This document shows, piece by piece, positions 1-8,445 of a stretch of 39,831 bases of DNA (positions within the stretch are counted from its first letter, which is position 1; each line of letters opens with the position of its first letter). Location of the stretch: NCBI GenBank assembly GCA_964580235.1, contig CAZOJY010000021.1, positions 1-39,831 on the forward strand, given 5' to 3'. Made by a program: the position numbers and the translations under genes. Below the pieces are notes generated by a model, which searched no databases, was not told where the DNA came from, and worked only from the letters and a program-made list of their open reading frames with translations. Origin of the DNA: G020348385 sp964580235 (GTDB lineage Bacteria; Acidobacteriota; Aminicenantia; Aminicenantales; Aminicenantaceae).

Positions 1-20
1 GAACACAAGGAATCCTGGAG

Positions 21-1172
21 ATGGAAAATCATTACAAAAGAACGAATAAAACCATCCGGATGTTTGCAGCGGCTTCCTTCCTGAATGACCTTGGCTCCGA
101 TATGATTTATCCGATCTGGCCGCTTTTTGTGACGATGGTCTTAAAAGCGAACATGGCCGCCCTTGGATTCATAGATGGTCTTGGGGACGCCCTTGTCTCC
201 CTTTCTCAGGCAGGCTCGGGATATTTATCTGATAAGATTGGCAAACGCAAGATATTCATTTGGGTTGGCTATCTTTGTGGCTCTCTCTCCAGAGTTGGAT
301 ATGCTCTTTCCTCCATATGGCCTCATCTGATTCCATTCCGGGTCATGGATCGCGTGGGTAAAATTCGAAGCGCTCCCCGGGATGCTGTTGTGGCGGATCT
401 GTCGATAGACAAAACAAGAGGCGGGAATTTTGGTTTATTGAGAGCTATGGACAATTTAGGGGCCGTGGTGGGAATCCTCATCTGCATTGCTTTGATCAAC
501 CTGATTGGATTTAGGCTTCTTTTTGTCTTAGCCGCTCTTCCCTCTCTTGCCAGCACAGTTCTTATTGTCTTGATTTTCAACGAAAAAAAAACAAATCGAA
601 TCAAGCTTTATAAAGGGATATCGATCAAGGATCTGAGCAAAAACTTCAGACTCTTTCTGTTCCTGAGTTCTGTGTTTTCCCTTGGAGCCTTCAGCTACTC
701 TTTTTTGTTGATATATGCTAACAAATTTGGATTGAGGACATCTCTACTTCCTGTGCTATATCTTATTTACACAGCTTCAGCATCCCTCTCTTCCTATCCT
801 TTCGGAAGGCTTTCGGATAAGATTGGAAGAAAACCAGTCCTGATTCTTTCTTTTCTATCATGGGCTTTTGTGTGTTTCAGTTTTATCACCAGCAAAAGCC
901 GTCTGATGATCGCTCTAACATTTGTCATATATGGCATTCACAAAGGAGCATTAGATCCCGTTCAAAAAACCTTTGTCAGCGAGCTGGTGCCCTGTGATTT
1001 TCGGGCTTCCTGTCTGGGCGGTTTCCAGATGGTCGTTGGCCTCTGTTCCCTTCCTGCATCCCTTATCGCTGGTGTTCTATGGGAAGGAATTGGAGCATTG
1101 TATCCTCTTTATTTTTCGCTTTTCCTAACAGCTATCGCGACTGCTCTTCTTTTCTTTGTCAAAAACCGATAG
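21..1172 (+). CDS. MFS transporter
   Basis: This is a 383-residue polytopic protein of the major facilitator superfamily, an inner-membrane secondary transporter; the substrate cannot be read from sequence. Both MFS signature loops are visible: GYLSDKIGKRK near residue 70 (motif A between helices 2 and 3) and the matching GRLSDKIGRKP near residue 255, as expected for two pseudo-symmetric six-helix halves. A conserved DRVGKIRSAPRDA stretch near residue 110 places it in the MFS subgroup that carries a DRxGKxxRxxPRDA loop. Hydrophobic helices fill the rest and there is no signal peptide. The length is slightly short but normal for the family. The ATG follows AAGGA by 9 bases. It points toward and converges with the EF-G-like gene, 55 bases away. 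The upstream context lies outside the window. Confidence 0.88.
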   Translation: MENHYKRTNKTIRMFAAASFLNDLGSDMIYPIWPLFVTMVLKANMAALGFIDGLGDALVSLSQAGSGYLSDKIGKRKIFIWVGYLCGSLSRVGYALSSIWPHLIPFRVMDRVGKIRSAPRDAVVADLSIDKTRGGNFGLLRAMDNLGAVVGILICIALINLIGFRLLFVLAALPSLASTVLIVLIFNEKKTNRIKLYKGISIKDLSKNFRLFLFLSSVFSLGAFSYSFLLIYANKFGLRTSLLPVLYLIYTASASLSSYPFGRLSDKIGRKPVLILSFLSWAFVCFSFITSKSRLMIALTFVIYGIHKGALDPVQKTFVSELVPCDFRASCLGGFQMVVGLCSLPASLIAGVLWEGIGALYPLYFSLFLTAIATALLFFVKNR

Positions 1173-1227
1173 CCAGTCTTCCTTCAGGGATGAAACGACT
1201 GCAGTAGGGAAAACATCCATATCTGGA

Positions 1228-3309
1228 TTATTCTTCTCCTCCCCTTATGCGTCCCTCTTTGACTGACTGATCGATGATTTTTTGTTGAAGATGGCTGGGG
1301 ACCTCCTCATAGCGAGAGAATTCCATCATGAAGGATCCTCTTCCCCCTGTAATGGATGTTAAGGTCGGTTCAAAATCCAGCATCTCGGCCATTGGAACCT
1401 GGGCTTTTATGATCCGTAAGCTGCCCTTCTGTTCCATTCCCTGAACCTTTCCTCTCCGCCCGTTGAGATTTCCCATGATATCTCCCATATAAGCTTCAGG
1501 TGTGTAAATTTCGACATTCATGATGGGTTCCAGGATGGTGGGCTTGGCCTCTTTTGCAGCTTTTTTAAACGCCATGGATGCGGCCACTTTGAAAGCGATA
1601 TCCGAAGAGTCGACATCATGATAAGAGCCATCATACAGGATAACCTTAAAATCTACCGCAGGATATCCGGCAATCACTCCCTTCTTGCGCGCTTCCTGGA
1701 TGCCTTTCTCGATTGAAGGGATATAATTTTTGGGAATCGCTCCTCCAAAGATTTTATCCTCGAATTCAAAATCCAAACCCCTGGCAAGAGGCTCCATTTT
1801 TATCTTAACGTCGCCATACTGGCCTCGGCCACCGGTCTGTTTCTTGTATTTCCCCTGGACGTCAGACCTTCCTTTTATGGTTTCTTTGTAGGGGATTTTT
1901 GGCGGTTTAAGATCGACATTTACGTTAAATCTTTTTTTCAGGCGGTCAGTGATGATTTCCACATGAAGCTGGCCGTTGCCTGAAATAATCAACTCGTTTG
2001 TCTCCGGATCTCTTTCGATTCTCGCAGTCGGATCCTCTTCGGTAATCCTATGGACCGCTTGGGAAATGCGGTCCTCATCCGCCCTGGTTTTGGGCTCGAT
2101 AGCAAAAGAAATTGAAGGTTCGGGAAATCTGATGGGAGAAAATAAAATGGGAAAACCTTTTGCACACAGGGTATCCCCGGTCGATGTTTCTTTCAATTTG
2201 GCGGTGGCCACAATATCACCCGCCTTGGCCTGTCCTGCTGGAATTTGCTCTTTGCCTTGGAGGAAAAACAGTCCGGCCAGTTTTTCGGCTGATTCTTTGT
2301 TGGAATTGCTGACAGTGGCGTCAGGATTGACCTTGCCGGAGAAGATCCTCATCAGGGATATCCTTCCCGTATACGGATCCGAAATCGTTTTGAAAACAAG
2401 GGCCGAAAAAGGCTGGCCAATGGCCGTCTTCACAGCACCTCTTTCCCCTTTTAATTCTCCAACCTGGATAGGCGTCGGCATATAATCCACGATGGCATCC
2501 AGGACAGGCTGGGCGCCTATATTCAGCTGGGCCGATGAGACAAGAATCGGGAAAAACTGCAGGTTGGAGATGCTTTTTCTCAGTCCTTCCTTGAGCTCTT
2601 CTGGAGAAAGCTCTTCCTTTTCAAAATATATTTCCATCAATCGTTCATCATTTTCCGCCACCATTTCAGTAAGTTCCTGAAATTTGTTCTCTGCGATTGT
2701 CTTCATATCATCAGGAATCTCTTCTTTTTTAAATTTTCCGCTGCTGTCTTTTTGGAAAATATAAGCGGCTTTGTTAATCAGATCTACAAAACCCCGGAAA
2801 TCTTTCTCCTCACCGATGGGCAGATGAATGGGAACGGCCTGGCGGCCGAAAAAATTATGGATGGATTGGACAGTCCGCTCATAATTGGCATTCTCCCGGT
2901 CCAGTTTGTTGATAACAATAAATCGCGGGCGCTCCAGCTCTTGCATCATCGCCCACACTTTTTCGGTTCCCACCTCCACACCAGCAACTCCACAAACTAC
3001 AACCACTCCTGCATCTACAGCTCTAAGGCTTGCTCTGGTGTCCCATAAAAAATTCATGTATCCTGGACAATCCACTACATTTATCTTGTGGTCATTCCAT
3101 TTGACGTAGCAGACAGCCGAATTGATGGAAATCTGCCTTTCAATCTCATCTGGATCATAATCTGTCACGGTATTCCCATTTTCCACCTTAGTTAATCTTG
3201 TCGTCGCTCCTGCATCATACAAAAAGGCAGAAGTCAAGGATGTTTTTCCGCAAGAGCCGTGGCCGACGATCGCAATATTCCTGATTTTATCTGGTGAGTA
3301 ATCTTTCAT
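1228..3309 (-). CDS. Elongation factor G-like GTPase (EF-G-2 type)
   Basis: A 693-residue translational GTPase with the EF-G domain layout: G domain, beta-barrel domain 2, then domains III to V. The P-loop GHGSCGKT is at residues 16-23, the G3 motif appears as DCPG, and the G4 motif as NKLD. The P-loop sequence (GHGSCGKT, not the AHIDAGKT of canonical FusA) points to the EF-G-like paralog group often annotated fusA2, whose exact role is unsettled, rather than the main elongation factor. A frame-open extension upstream to 3333 starts with TTG. I chose the ATG at 3309 because GGAGGA lies 6 bases before it. The gene is monocistronic as far as can be seen, with a candidate promoter and a perfect hairpin in the 117 bases upstream. 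Confidence 0.9.
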   Translation of the reverse strand: MKDYSPDKIRNIAIVGHGSCGKTSLTSAFLYDAGATTRLTKVENGNTVTDYDPDEIERQISINSAVCYVKWNDHKINVVDCPGYMNFLWDTRASLRAVDAGVVVVCGVAGVEVGTEKVWAMMQELERPRFIVINKLDRENANYERTVQSIHNFFGRQAVPIHLPIGEEKDFRGFVDLINKAAYIFQKDSSGKFKKEEIPDDMKTIAENKFQELTEMVAENDERLMEIYFEKEELSPEELKEGLRKSISNLQFFPILVSSAQLNIGAQPVLDAIVDYMPTPIQVGELKGERGAVKTAIGQPFSALVFKTISDPYTGRISLMRIFSGKVNPDATVSNSNKESAEKLAGLFFLQGKEQIPAGQAKAGDIVATAKLKETSTGDTLCAKGFPILFSPIRFPEPSISFAIEPKTRADEDRISQAVHRITEEDPTARIERDPETNELIISGNGQLHVEIITDRLKKRFNVNVDLKPPKIPYKETIKGRSDVQGKYKKQTGGRGQYGDVKIKMEPLARGLDFEFEDKIFGGAIPKNYIPSIEKGIQEARKKGVIAGYPAVDFKVILYDGSYHDVDSSDIAFKVAASMAFKKAAKEAKPTILEPIMNVEIYTPEAYMGDIMGNLNGRRGKVQGMEQKGSLRIIKAQVPMAEMLDFEPTLTSITGGRGSFMMEFSRYEEVPSHLQQKIIDQSVKEGRIRGGEE

Positions 3310-3358
3310 GAAACATCCTCCATCTATCAGCAAACTTTGATCTTACAAAGAATCGAGA

Positions 3359-3382
3359 GCTAAATTTCTGAAGAAATTTAGC
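3359..3382. terminator. Perfect 11-bp inverted repeat (terminator or 5'-leader hairpin)
   Basis: Arms GCTAAATTTCT (3359-3369) and AGAAATTTAGC (3372-3382) are exact reverse complements around a 2-base centre, so a stem of about 10 pairs forms with a 4-base loop. On the minus strand it lies 45 bases beyond the rluD-like stop and is followed by a broken T-run (TCGATTCTTTG), so it may end the nadC-rluD operon. It also lies in the leader of the EF-G-like gene, just after that gene's candidate promoter, so it could instead be a leader hairpin. Which role applies cannot be decided from sequence. Confidence 0.5.
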
Positions 3383-3389
3383 AACGCCT

Positions 3390-3419
3390 ATGATACAACA
3401 AAAATTCCCCTATGCTCAA
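3390..3419 (-). promoter_or_regulatory. Candidate promoter for the EF-G-like gene
   Basis: On the minus strand TTGAGC (3419-3414) is followed after 18 bases by TATCAT (3395-3390). The predicted start near 3383 would place the perfect hairpin at the very 5' end of the message. The match is moderate, and both boxes deviate from consensus. Confidence 0.35.
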
Positions 3420-3426
3420 GATAATT

Positions 3427-4341
3427 TTAAGCAGGAGAGATTTTGTTTAAAAACATATCCAAATCTTCCGGAATGGGGGAAACGAATTCCATTCTTTTAT
3501 GCGATTCAGGATGGGAAAAAACAAGACGATGGGCATGAAGAAACAGTCGGGGACACTGAATATTTGACTTCTTTTTGCCGTATCTGACGTCTCCAACAAT
3601 CGGATGTCCTGAGGCAGCCATATGAACTCTTATCTGATGAGTTCTCCCTGTGACCGGCTTTATTTCCAGAAGAGTGAAGCCAGAATATTTTCTCAGCACT
3701 TTAAAATGGGTTTGGGCAGACCGGGGTTTTTTTGTTTTCACGGACATTTTTTCTCCATGTTTCGCATGCCGCCCCAATGCCCATGAGATGGTCCCTTCAA
3801 GTTTTGTGATTTCTCCCCAAACAAGCCCCAGATAAACCTTTTCGACCAGCCTCTGCTTAAACTGGCGCTGAAGGTCAGAGTAGGCCTTTGCTGTAAGGGC
3901 AATCACCATCAATCCCGACGTTTCCTTGTCCAGTCGGTGGACTATTCCCGGCCGCTCCTCAGGGCCGACTTCTCTTATTCCCGGAAAATGATACACAAGA
4001 GCATTCACAAGAGTCTCATGCCGTCTGCCGGCTCCAGGATGGACAACCATACCAGATGGCTTCTCTAGAACAATCACATGGCCGTTATCATATAAACTTT
4101 TTACAGGGATATTCTCGGGAAGAATGTCCTCTTTTTCGGGAAATTCAAAATCGAATTCAACAAAATCCCCTTCTCCCAATCTGAAACTCGACTTCCGGGG
4201 AATACCACTGACTTTGACCTGATTTTGCTCAATCCTCTTCTGAAGTTGAGAACGGGTCAGCTTTTTTATCCTTTGGGAGAGAAAAACATCAAGTCTTATT
4301 CCCATATGAGATAAATCAACGTGGAAGGTTCTTTTAGGCAC
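3427..4341 (-). CDS. RluD-family 23S rRNA pseudouridine synthase
   Basis: A 304-residue RluA/RluD-type pseudouridine synthase that would isomerise uridines in rRNA. The N-terminal 60 residues form an S4 RNA-binding domain (RLDVFLSQRIKKLTRSQLQKR). The catalytic motif HRLDKETSGLMV near residue 135 carries the essential Asp. A conserved GRTHQIRVHMA follows near residue 230. Order and length are typical for the family; whether it is RluD rather than RluA or RluC by target site cannot be told. The start codon is GTG at 4341, overlapping the end of lgt by 8 bases, with only a purine-rich GAAGAAAAA upstream, so translation is probably coupled. It is the last gene of the minus-strand run, and a perfect hairpin follows. 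Confidence 0.9.
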   Translation of the reverse strand: MPKRTFHVDLSHMGIRLDVFLSQRIKKLTRSQLQKRIEQNQVKVSGIPRKSSFRLGEGDFVEFDFEFPEKEDILPENIPVKSLYDNGHVIVLEKPSGMVVHPGAGRRHETLVNALVYHFPGIREVGPEERPGIVHRLDKETSGLMVIALTAKAYSDLQRQFKQRLVEKVYLGLVWGEITKLEGTISWALGRHAKHGEKMSVKTKKPRSAQTHFKVLRKYSGFTLLEIKPVTGRTHQIRVHMAASGHPIVGDVRYGKKKSNIQCPRLFLHAHRLVFSHPESHKRMEFVSPIPEDLDMFLNKISPA

Positions 4342-5131
4342 TTTTTCTTCGTTTCAAGAAGAAATACAACAGCCCTCCTCCCACAAACCCTACGATGCAG
4401 AATAATTGAGGCAGAGACATGCTCAGATAGGGGGAAGGATTCTTAAACAGATAAGCTTTATCCGGATGGTCCCCCCGAAAGAATTCGACAAAATACCGGA
4501 TAATCGAGTAGTTGATGATATAAAAGGAAAAAACCTGTCCGTCGAATCTTTTTTTCTTCAGAATAACAAATAGAATCAGGAAATTGGTAAAATTCAGGAT
4601 GGACTCGTAAAGCTGTGTGGGATGGAGGAGCCTTTCGATAGGAACTCCTGTCAGATTGTGGGAATATTCGCTGTGAAATACCACTCCCCAGGGGGCAACA
4701 GATTCGCGGCCATAACAACACCCGGCACTGAAACAGCCGATTCGGCCGAATCCATGTCCGAGGGCCAGAGCCGCACCGGCTATGTCCGCAACCTTCCACG
4801 TCGGGATTTTGTGTTTCCTCATATACCAGAGGGCAAACACAAGCCCAAAGGCCAAGCCTCCCTGGAAAACTCCTCCTGAGCGGGCAAAACTGACCAATTC
4901 CGATGGATTTTTTATATAATAAGAAATATTTCCGGCCAACAGCACGAGTTTCGCCCCAATGAGAGAGACGATTATGGTGTAAAAAGCCATGTCAAGGAGC
5001 TTGGGAGCCTCGAGACCTTGCTTTTTAGCTTGAACATAAAGAAACCATAATCCAGAAGCTACGCCTAAAGCCATTAAAAAACCATATGTGTGGATGCTGA
5101 CGGGTCCAATCTTTACGAGGATTGGGAACAT
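4334..5131 (-). CDS. lgt: Prolipoprotein diacylglyceryl transferase
   Basis: Lgt moves a diacylglyceryl group from phosphatidylglycerol to the lipobox cysteine of prelipoproteins in the inner membrane. The 265-residue protein is polytopic. It starts with the family-typical segment SIHTYGFLMALGVASG and contains the Lgt signature GHGFGRIGCFSAGCCYG near residue 125-140. The HPTQLYES motif near 180 and an FRGDHPD segment near 235 are also family hallmarks. It overlaps the end of lspA by 19 bases and the start of the pseudouridine synthase by 8. Its operon partner lspA performs the next step of lipoprotein maturation. A lipoprotein that could be a client lies at 38089-39081. Confidence 0.95.
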   Translation of the reverse strand: MFPILVKIGPVSIHTYGFLMALGVASGLWFLYVQAKKQGLEAPKLLDMAFYTIIVSLIGAKLVLLAGNISYYIKNPSELVSFARSGGVFQGGLAFGLVFALWYMRKHKIPTWKVADIAGAALALGHGFGRIGCFSAGCCYGRESVAPWGVVFHSEYSHNLTGVPIERLLHPTQLYESILNFTNFLILFVILKKKRFDGQVFSFYIINYSIIRYFVEFFRGDHPDKAYLFKNPSPYLSMSLPQLFCIVGFVGGGLLYFFLKRRKSA

Positions 5132-5607
5132 GTTGGACTCCTTTTGAATAAGAAAATAAAAATAAGAAGAACTGCCCCGGTCGAAATACAGGAATCAGCC
5201 ATGTTAAAAGAAGGCCAATGCCAGCCTTTTATGCTCACATCCAGAAAATCGATCACATACCCTTTGAAAACGCGGTCAACAAAATTTCCTAGAGCTCCGG
5301 CCAAAATCAGAGACAAGGATATCTTCAAGAATTTTTCATCGGGAGGTGTCTTGAAAAAATAGTACACGACCAGGCCCAATGCAATCAGCGATGCAAAAGT
5401 CAATAAAAGATACACATTTCGGTTTCCCGATTGAGAAAAAAAGCCGAAAATAGCCCCTTTGTTACGGATGTGGACAAGCCTGAAAAAGCCAGGGATGATC
5501 TCCTCGCTCGAATTCAAGAAGATGTTGCGCGCAATCATGGATTTGGTTACCTGATCGGCAAACAGAAGGAAGACAATCATGGCAAAATAAGAAATGTTTT
5601 GCTTCAT
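5113..5607 (-). CDS. lspA: Signal peptidase II (lipoprotein signal peptidase)
   Basis: A 164-residue integral membrane aspartyl protease that removes the signal peptide from diacylglyceryl-prolipoproteins. It has four predicted membrane helices. Family motifs are in order: the NKGAIFGFF stretch near residue 50, GALGNFVDRVFKGYVIDFLD near 105-125 with the first catalytic Asp, and FNMADSCI near 135-142 with the second. The length is normal. The ATG overlaps the ileS stop as ATGA (4 bases), and the 3' end overlaps lgt. The ileS-lspA pairing is common in bacteria and supports the call. Confidence 0.95.
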   Translation of the reverse strand: MKQNISYFAMIVFLLFADQVTKSMIARNIFLNSSEEIIPGFFRLVHIRNKGAIFGFFSQSGNRNVYLLLTFASLIALGLVVYYFFKTPPDEKFLKISLSLILAGALGNFVDRVFKGYVIDFLDVSIKGWHWPSFNMADSCISTGAVLLIFIFLFKRSPTCSQSS

Positions 5608-8381
5608 GAATTCATCCGGCCGACAACTTTATCACAGCGTTTGCAGAAGCCGGGATTGTCCGGACTCCGGCCAATATAAGGGGAAAAATTCCAACATCTA
5701 ATACATTTTTCGCCTGGTGCATTCGCAACTTCCACAGCAATTTCCTCTCCTGGAATTGGAGAGAGATTCACTTCGGAAACAATGAAAAGGGACGGGAGTT
5801 CCGTTTCATATTTGCGCAGAAGATCCACCTTATCTGCAGGTATGTTCAGCGTGACACTGGCTTCTAAGGAGTTTCCGATCATTTTGTTTTCGCGGGCCTT
5901 TTCCAATTCCTTGAGAACTTTTCCCCGGACAACCACAAGTTCCTCCCATTCACGGAAAAGCTCAGCCTCAAACCAGTTTTCTTCCAATGGCGGAAACAAA
6001 TTCAGGTGAACGGATTCCTCTTTTTTTTGAAAATCAGGCATAGAAGTCCAGGCTTCCTCCGTAGTAAACGGGAGAATCGGTGCCATCCACATAAGGCTTG
6101 TTTTAAGCAATTCAAACAGCGCAGTCTGTGCAGACCTTCGAAGCAGCGACTTTTTCCCCGAACAATAAAGCCTGTCCTTCAGCACATCCAGATAAAAAGA
6201 GCTCAATTCCACGGTGAAAAAATTATAGATGGTGTGAAACACGATGTGATATTCGTACTCCTCATAACCTCTTAAAATCCTCTGACCGATTTGCTTAGCT
6301 TTTTCCAGAATCCATCTGTCCAGATGCATCATTTCTTCGGTGGGAACACATTCTTTATCTGGATTGAAATCATGTATGTTTCCCAGAATGAATCTCCATG
6401 TGTTTCGCATTTTGCGATAGGCCTCAACAATCCGACTGACTGTTTCTTCTCCGAACCTGGCATCCTCTTTGTAGTTGAGCATGGCTACCCAAAGACGCAA
6501 AATTTCTGCACCGTTTTTGTTAATTACCTTTTCAGGATCAACGAAGTTACCCAGAGATTTTGACATTCCTCTACCCTCTTCATCCAGGACGAAACCGTGG
6601 GTTATGCATGTTTTATAAGGCGAAGCCCCTTTAGCTCCCACGCCTATAATGAGGGAGCTGTTGAACCATCCCCTGTACTGGTCATGGCCCTCGATATAAA
6701 TGTCGGACGGCCAAGGAAGGTCATCCCGTTTTCCCAGGACATTGTGGCTGGCTCCTGATTCAAACCAAACATCAAGGATGTTGTTTTCTCTATTAAAATG
6801 TGAGGAACCGCAATGGCGACACTTTGTGCCCGGAGGCAGAAGCTCGCCAGCTGTTTTGGAGAACCATGAATTTGCGCCCTCTGCAAGAAAAATATCTGCG
6901 ATTCGCAGGGTGATTTGGGCATTGGCCAGAATTTCGCCACAATCATGGCAGTAGAAAGCGGGGATCGGCACCCCCCAGGTTCTCTGACGAGAAATACACC
7001 AATCGGGCCGGGCTTCCATCATATTGGAAATTCTCTCTTCCCCCCAGGGCGGGATCCAGGTAATGGCTTTGATCTCCTCCAGGGCCTTTGTCCTCAATTC
7101 GTTCTTATCCATAGAAATAAACCATTGAGCTGTAGCGCGAAAAATAACAGGATTTTTGCACCGCCAGCAGTGTGGATAGGAATGGACGATCTTGTCTTCC
7201 TTCAGCAAGGAGCCGTCCTTGGCCATGTCTTCATTTATGATCTTGTTCGCCTCGAAGACGTTCATTCCCCCATACTTATCAACATGTTTAGTGAAATTTC
7301 CTTTGCTGTCTACAGGAGTATAAATATCCATTTTGTATTTGATCCCTGTGAGATAGTCCTCATGCCCATGGCCGGGGGCAGTATGGACACATCCAGTTCC
7401 TTGATCCAGGGTGACATAATCAGCCAAGACAAAAATTGATTCCCTCTCAATAAACGGATGTCTGGCTTTGAGGCCCTCCATCTCCTTCCCCAGAAATGTT
7501 GCGAGTTCCTTTACGTTCCCGAGGCCCAATTCCTCTGAAAGGACAGGGATCAGCCGCTTGGCGGCGATAAAAACCTTCCCATCTGACTCGAAAACGGAAT
7601 ACGCATAATCCGGATGGAAAGCTATGGCCAAATTGGCAGGCAAAGTCCAGGGAGTCGTGGTCCAGATAAGGACAAAAACCTTTTTATCCTTAAGGGCAGG
7701 AAATTTTTCCGCTAAATCAGATATCACAGGGAATTTCACATAGATCGAAGGGGATTCCCTGTCTTTGTATTCGATTTCAGCCTCAGCAAGAGCCGTCCGG
7801 CAATGAGCACACCAGTGAACGGGTTTTTTTCCTTTGTAGATATTGCCCGTTTCAAAGAAGGCTGCGAGATGACGCAACACCTCTCCTTCATATGCCGGAT
7901 TCATAGTCAGATATGGAGCTTCCCATTCTCCAAACACGCCGAGTCTTTTAAACTGTTTGCGTTGGATATCAACAAATTTCAGCGCATATTTTTTGCACTC
8001 CTCTCTTACTTCCAGGGGTGACATCTCGCTTTTTTTTGTTCCCAGGAGCTGATCCACTTTAATCTCAATCGGGAGCCCGTGGCAATCCCAACCCGGGAGA
8101 TATGGGGCCCGGAATCCCTGCATGGTTTTTCCTTTGATAATGAAATCCTTTAAAATCTTATTCAGGGCTGTCCCCAAATGAATTTTTCCGTTCGCATAGG
8201 GAGGCCCATCATGAAGGACAAATGACGGCCGTCTTTCCCCTCTTTTCTGGATTTTTTTATACAGATTTATACGCTCCCACTTTGCAATTATCTCTGGCTC
8301 TTTTTGGGCCAGTTTTGCTTTCATAGAAAAAGAAGTTTGCGGAAGATTCAGCGTCTCTTTGATATTGTCGCTACCAGCCAT
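5604..8381 (-). CDS. ileS: Isoleucine-tRNA ligase
   Basis: A 925-residue class I aminoacyl-tRNA synthetase charging tRNA-Ile. The HIGH-type motif is HLGT at residues 68-71, after DGPPYANGKI. The KMSKS loop appears as GMSKSLGN near residue 600. The editing (CP1) domain lies between, with the typical TAPGHGHEDY stretch. A second Cys pair set (CHDCG ... CRHCG) is inserted near residues 480-520. The C-terminal zinc finger is intact (CIRCW ... CKRC). The length is typical of the bacterial form. The ATG is preceded by GGAG with 6 bases of spacing. It follows nadB after 64 bases and overlaps lspA by 4 bases. I see no T-box leader upstream; the gap is too short for one. Confidence 0.96.
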   Translation of the reverse strand: MAGSDNIKETLNLPQTSFSMKAKLAQKEPEIIAKWERINLYKKIQKRGERRPSFVLHDGPPYANGKIHLGTALNKILKDFIIKGKTMQGFRAPYLPGWDCHGLPIEIKVDQLLGTKKSEMSPLEVREECKKYALKFVDIQRKQFKRLGVFGEWEAPYLTMNPAYEGEVLRHLAAFFETGNIYKGKKPVHWCAHCRTALAEAEIEYKDRESPSIYVKFPVISDLAEKFPALKDKKVFVLIWTTTPWTLPANLAIAFHPDYAYSVFESDGKVFIAAKRLIPVLSEELGLGNVKELATFLGKEMEGLKARHPFIERESIFVLADYVTLDQGTGCVHTAPGHGHEDYLTGIKYKMDIYTPVDSKGNFTKHVDKYGGMNVFEANKIINEDMAKDGSLLKEDKIVHSYPHCWRCKNPVIFRATAQWFISMDKNELRTKALEEIKAITWIPPWGEERISNMMEARPDWCISRQRTWGVPIPAFYCHDCGEILANAQITLRIADIFLAEGANSWFSKTAGELLPPGTKCRHCGSSHFNRENNILDVWFESGASHNVLGKRDDLPWPSDIYIEGHDQYRGWFNSSLIIGVGAKGASPYKTCITHGFVLDEEGRGMSKSLGNFVDPEKVINKNGAEILRLWVAMLNYKEDARFGEETVSRIVEAYRKMRNTWRFILGNIHDFNPDKECVPTEEMMHLDRWILEKAKQIGQRILRGYEEYEYHIVFHTIYNFFTVELSSFYLDVLKDRLYCSGKKSLLRRSAQTALFELLKTSLMWMAPILPFTTEEAWTSMPDFQKKEESVHLNLFPPLEENWFEAELFREWEELVVVRGKVLKELEKARENKMIGNSLEASVTLNIPADKVDLLRKYETELPSLFIVSEVNLSPIPGEEIAVEVANAPGEKCIRCWNFSPYIGRSPDNPGFCKRCDKVVGRMNS

Positions 8382-8445
8382 GTTTCACTCCAACATTCAC
8401 ATTCATTTTGTTATTATAGAATAAGCCAGCCTAAAGTCAACGGAG

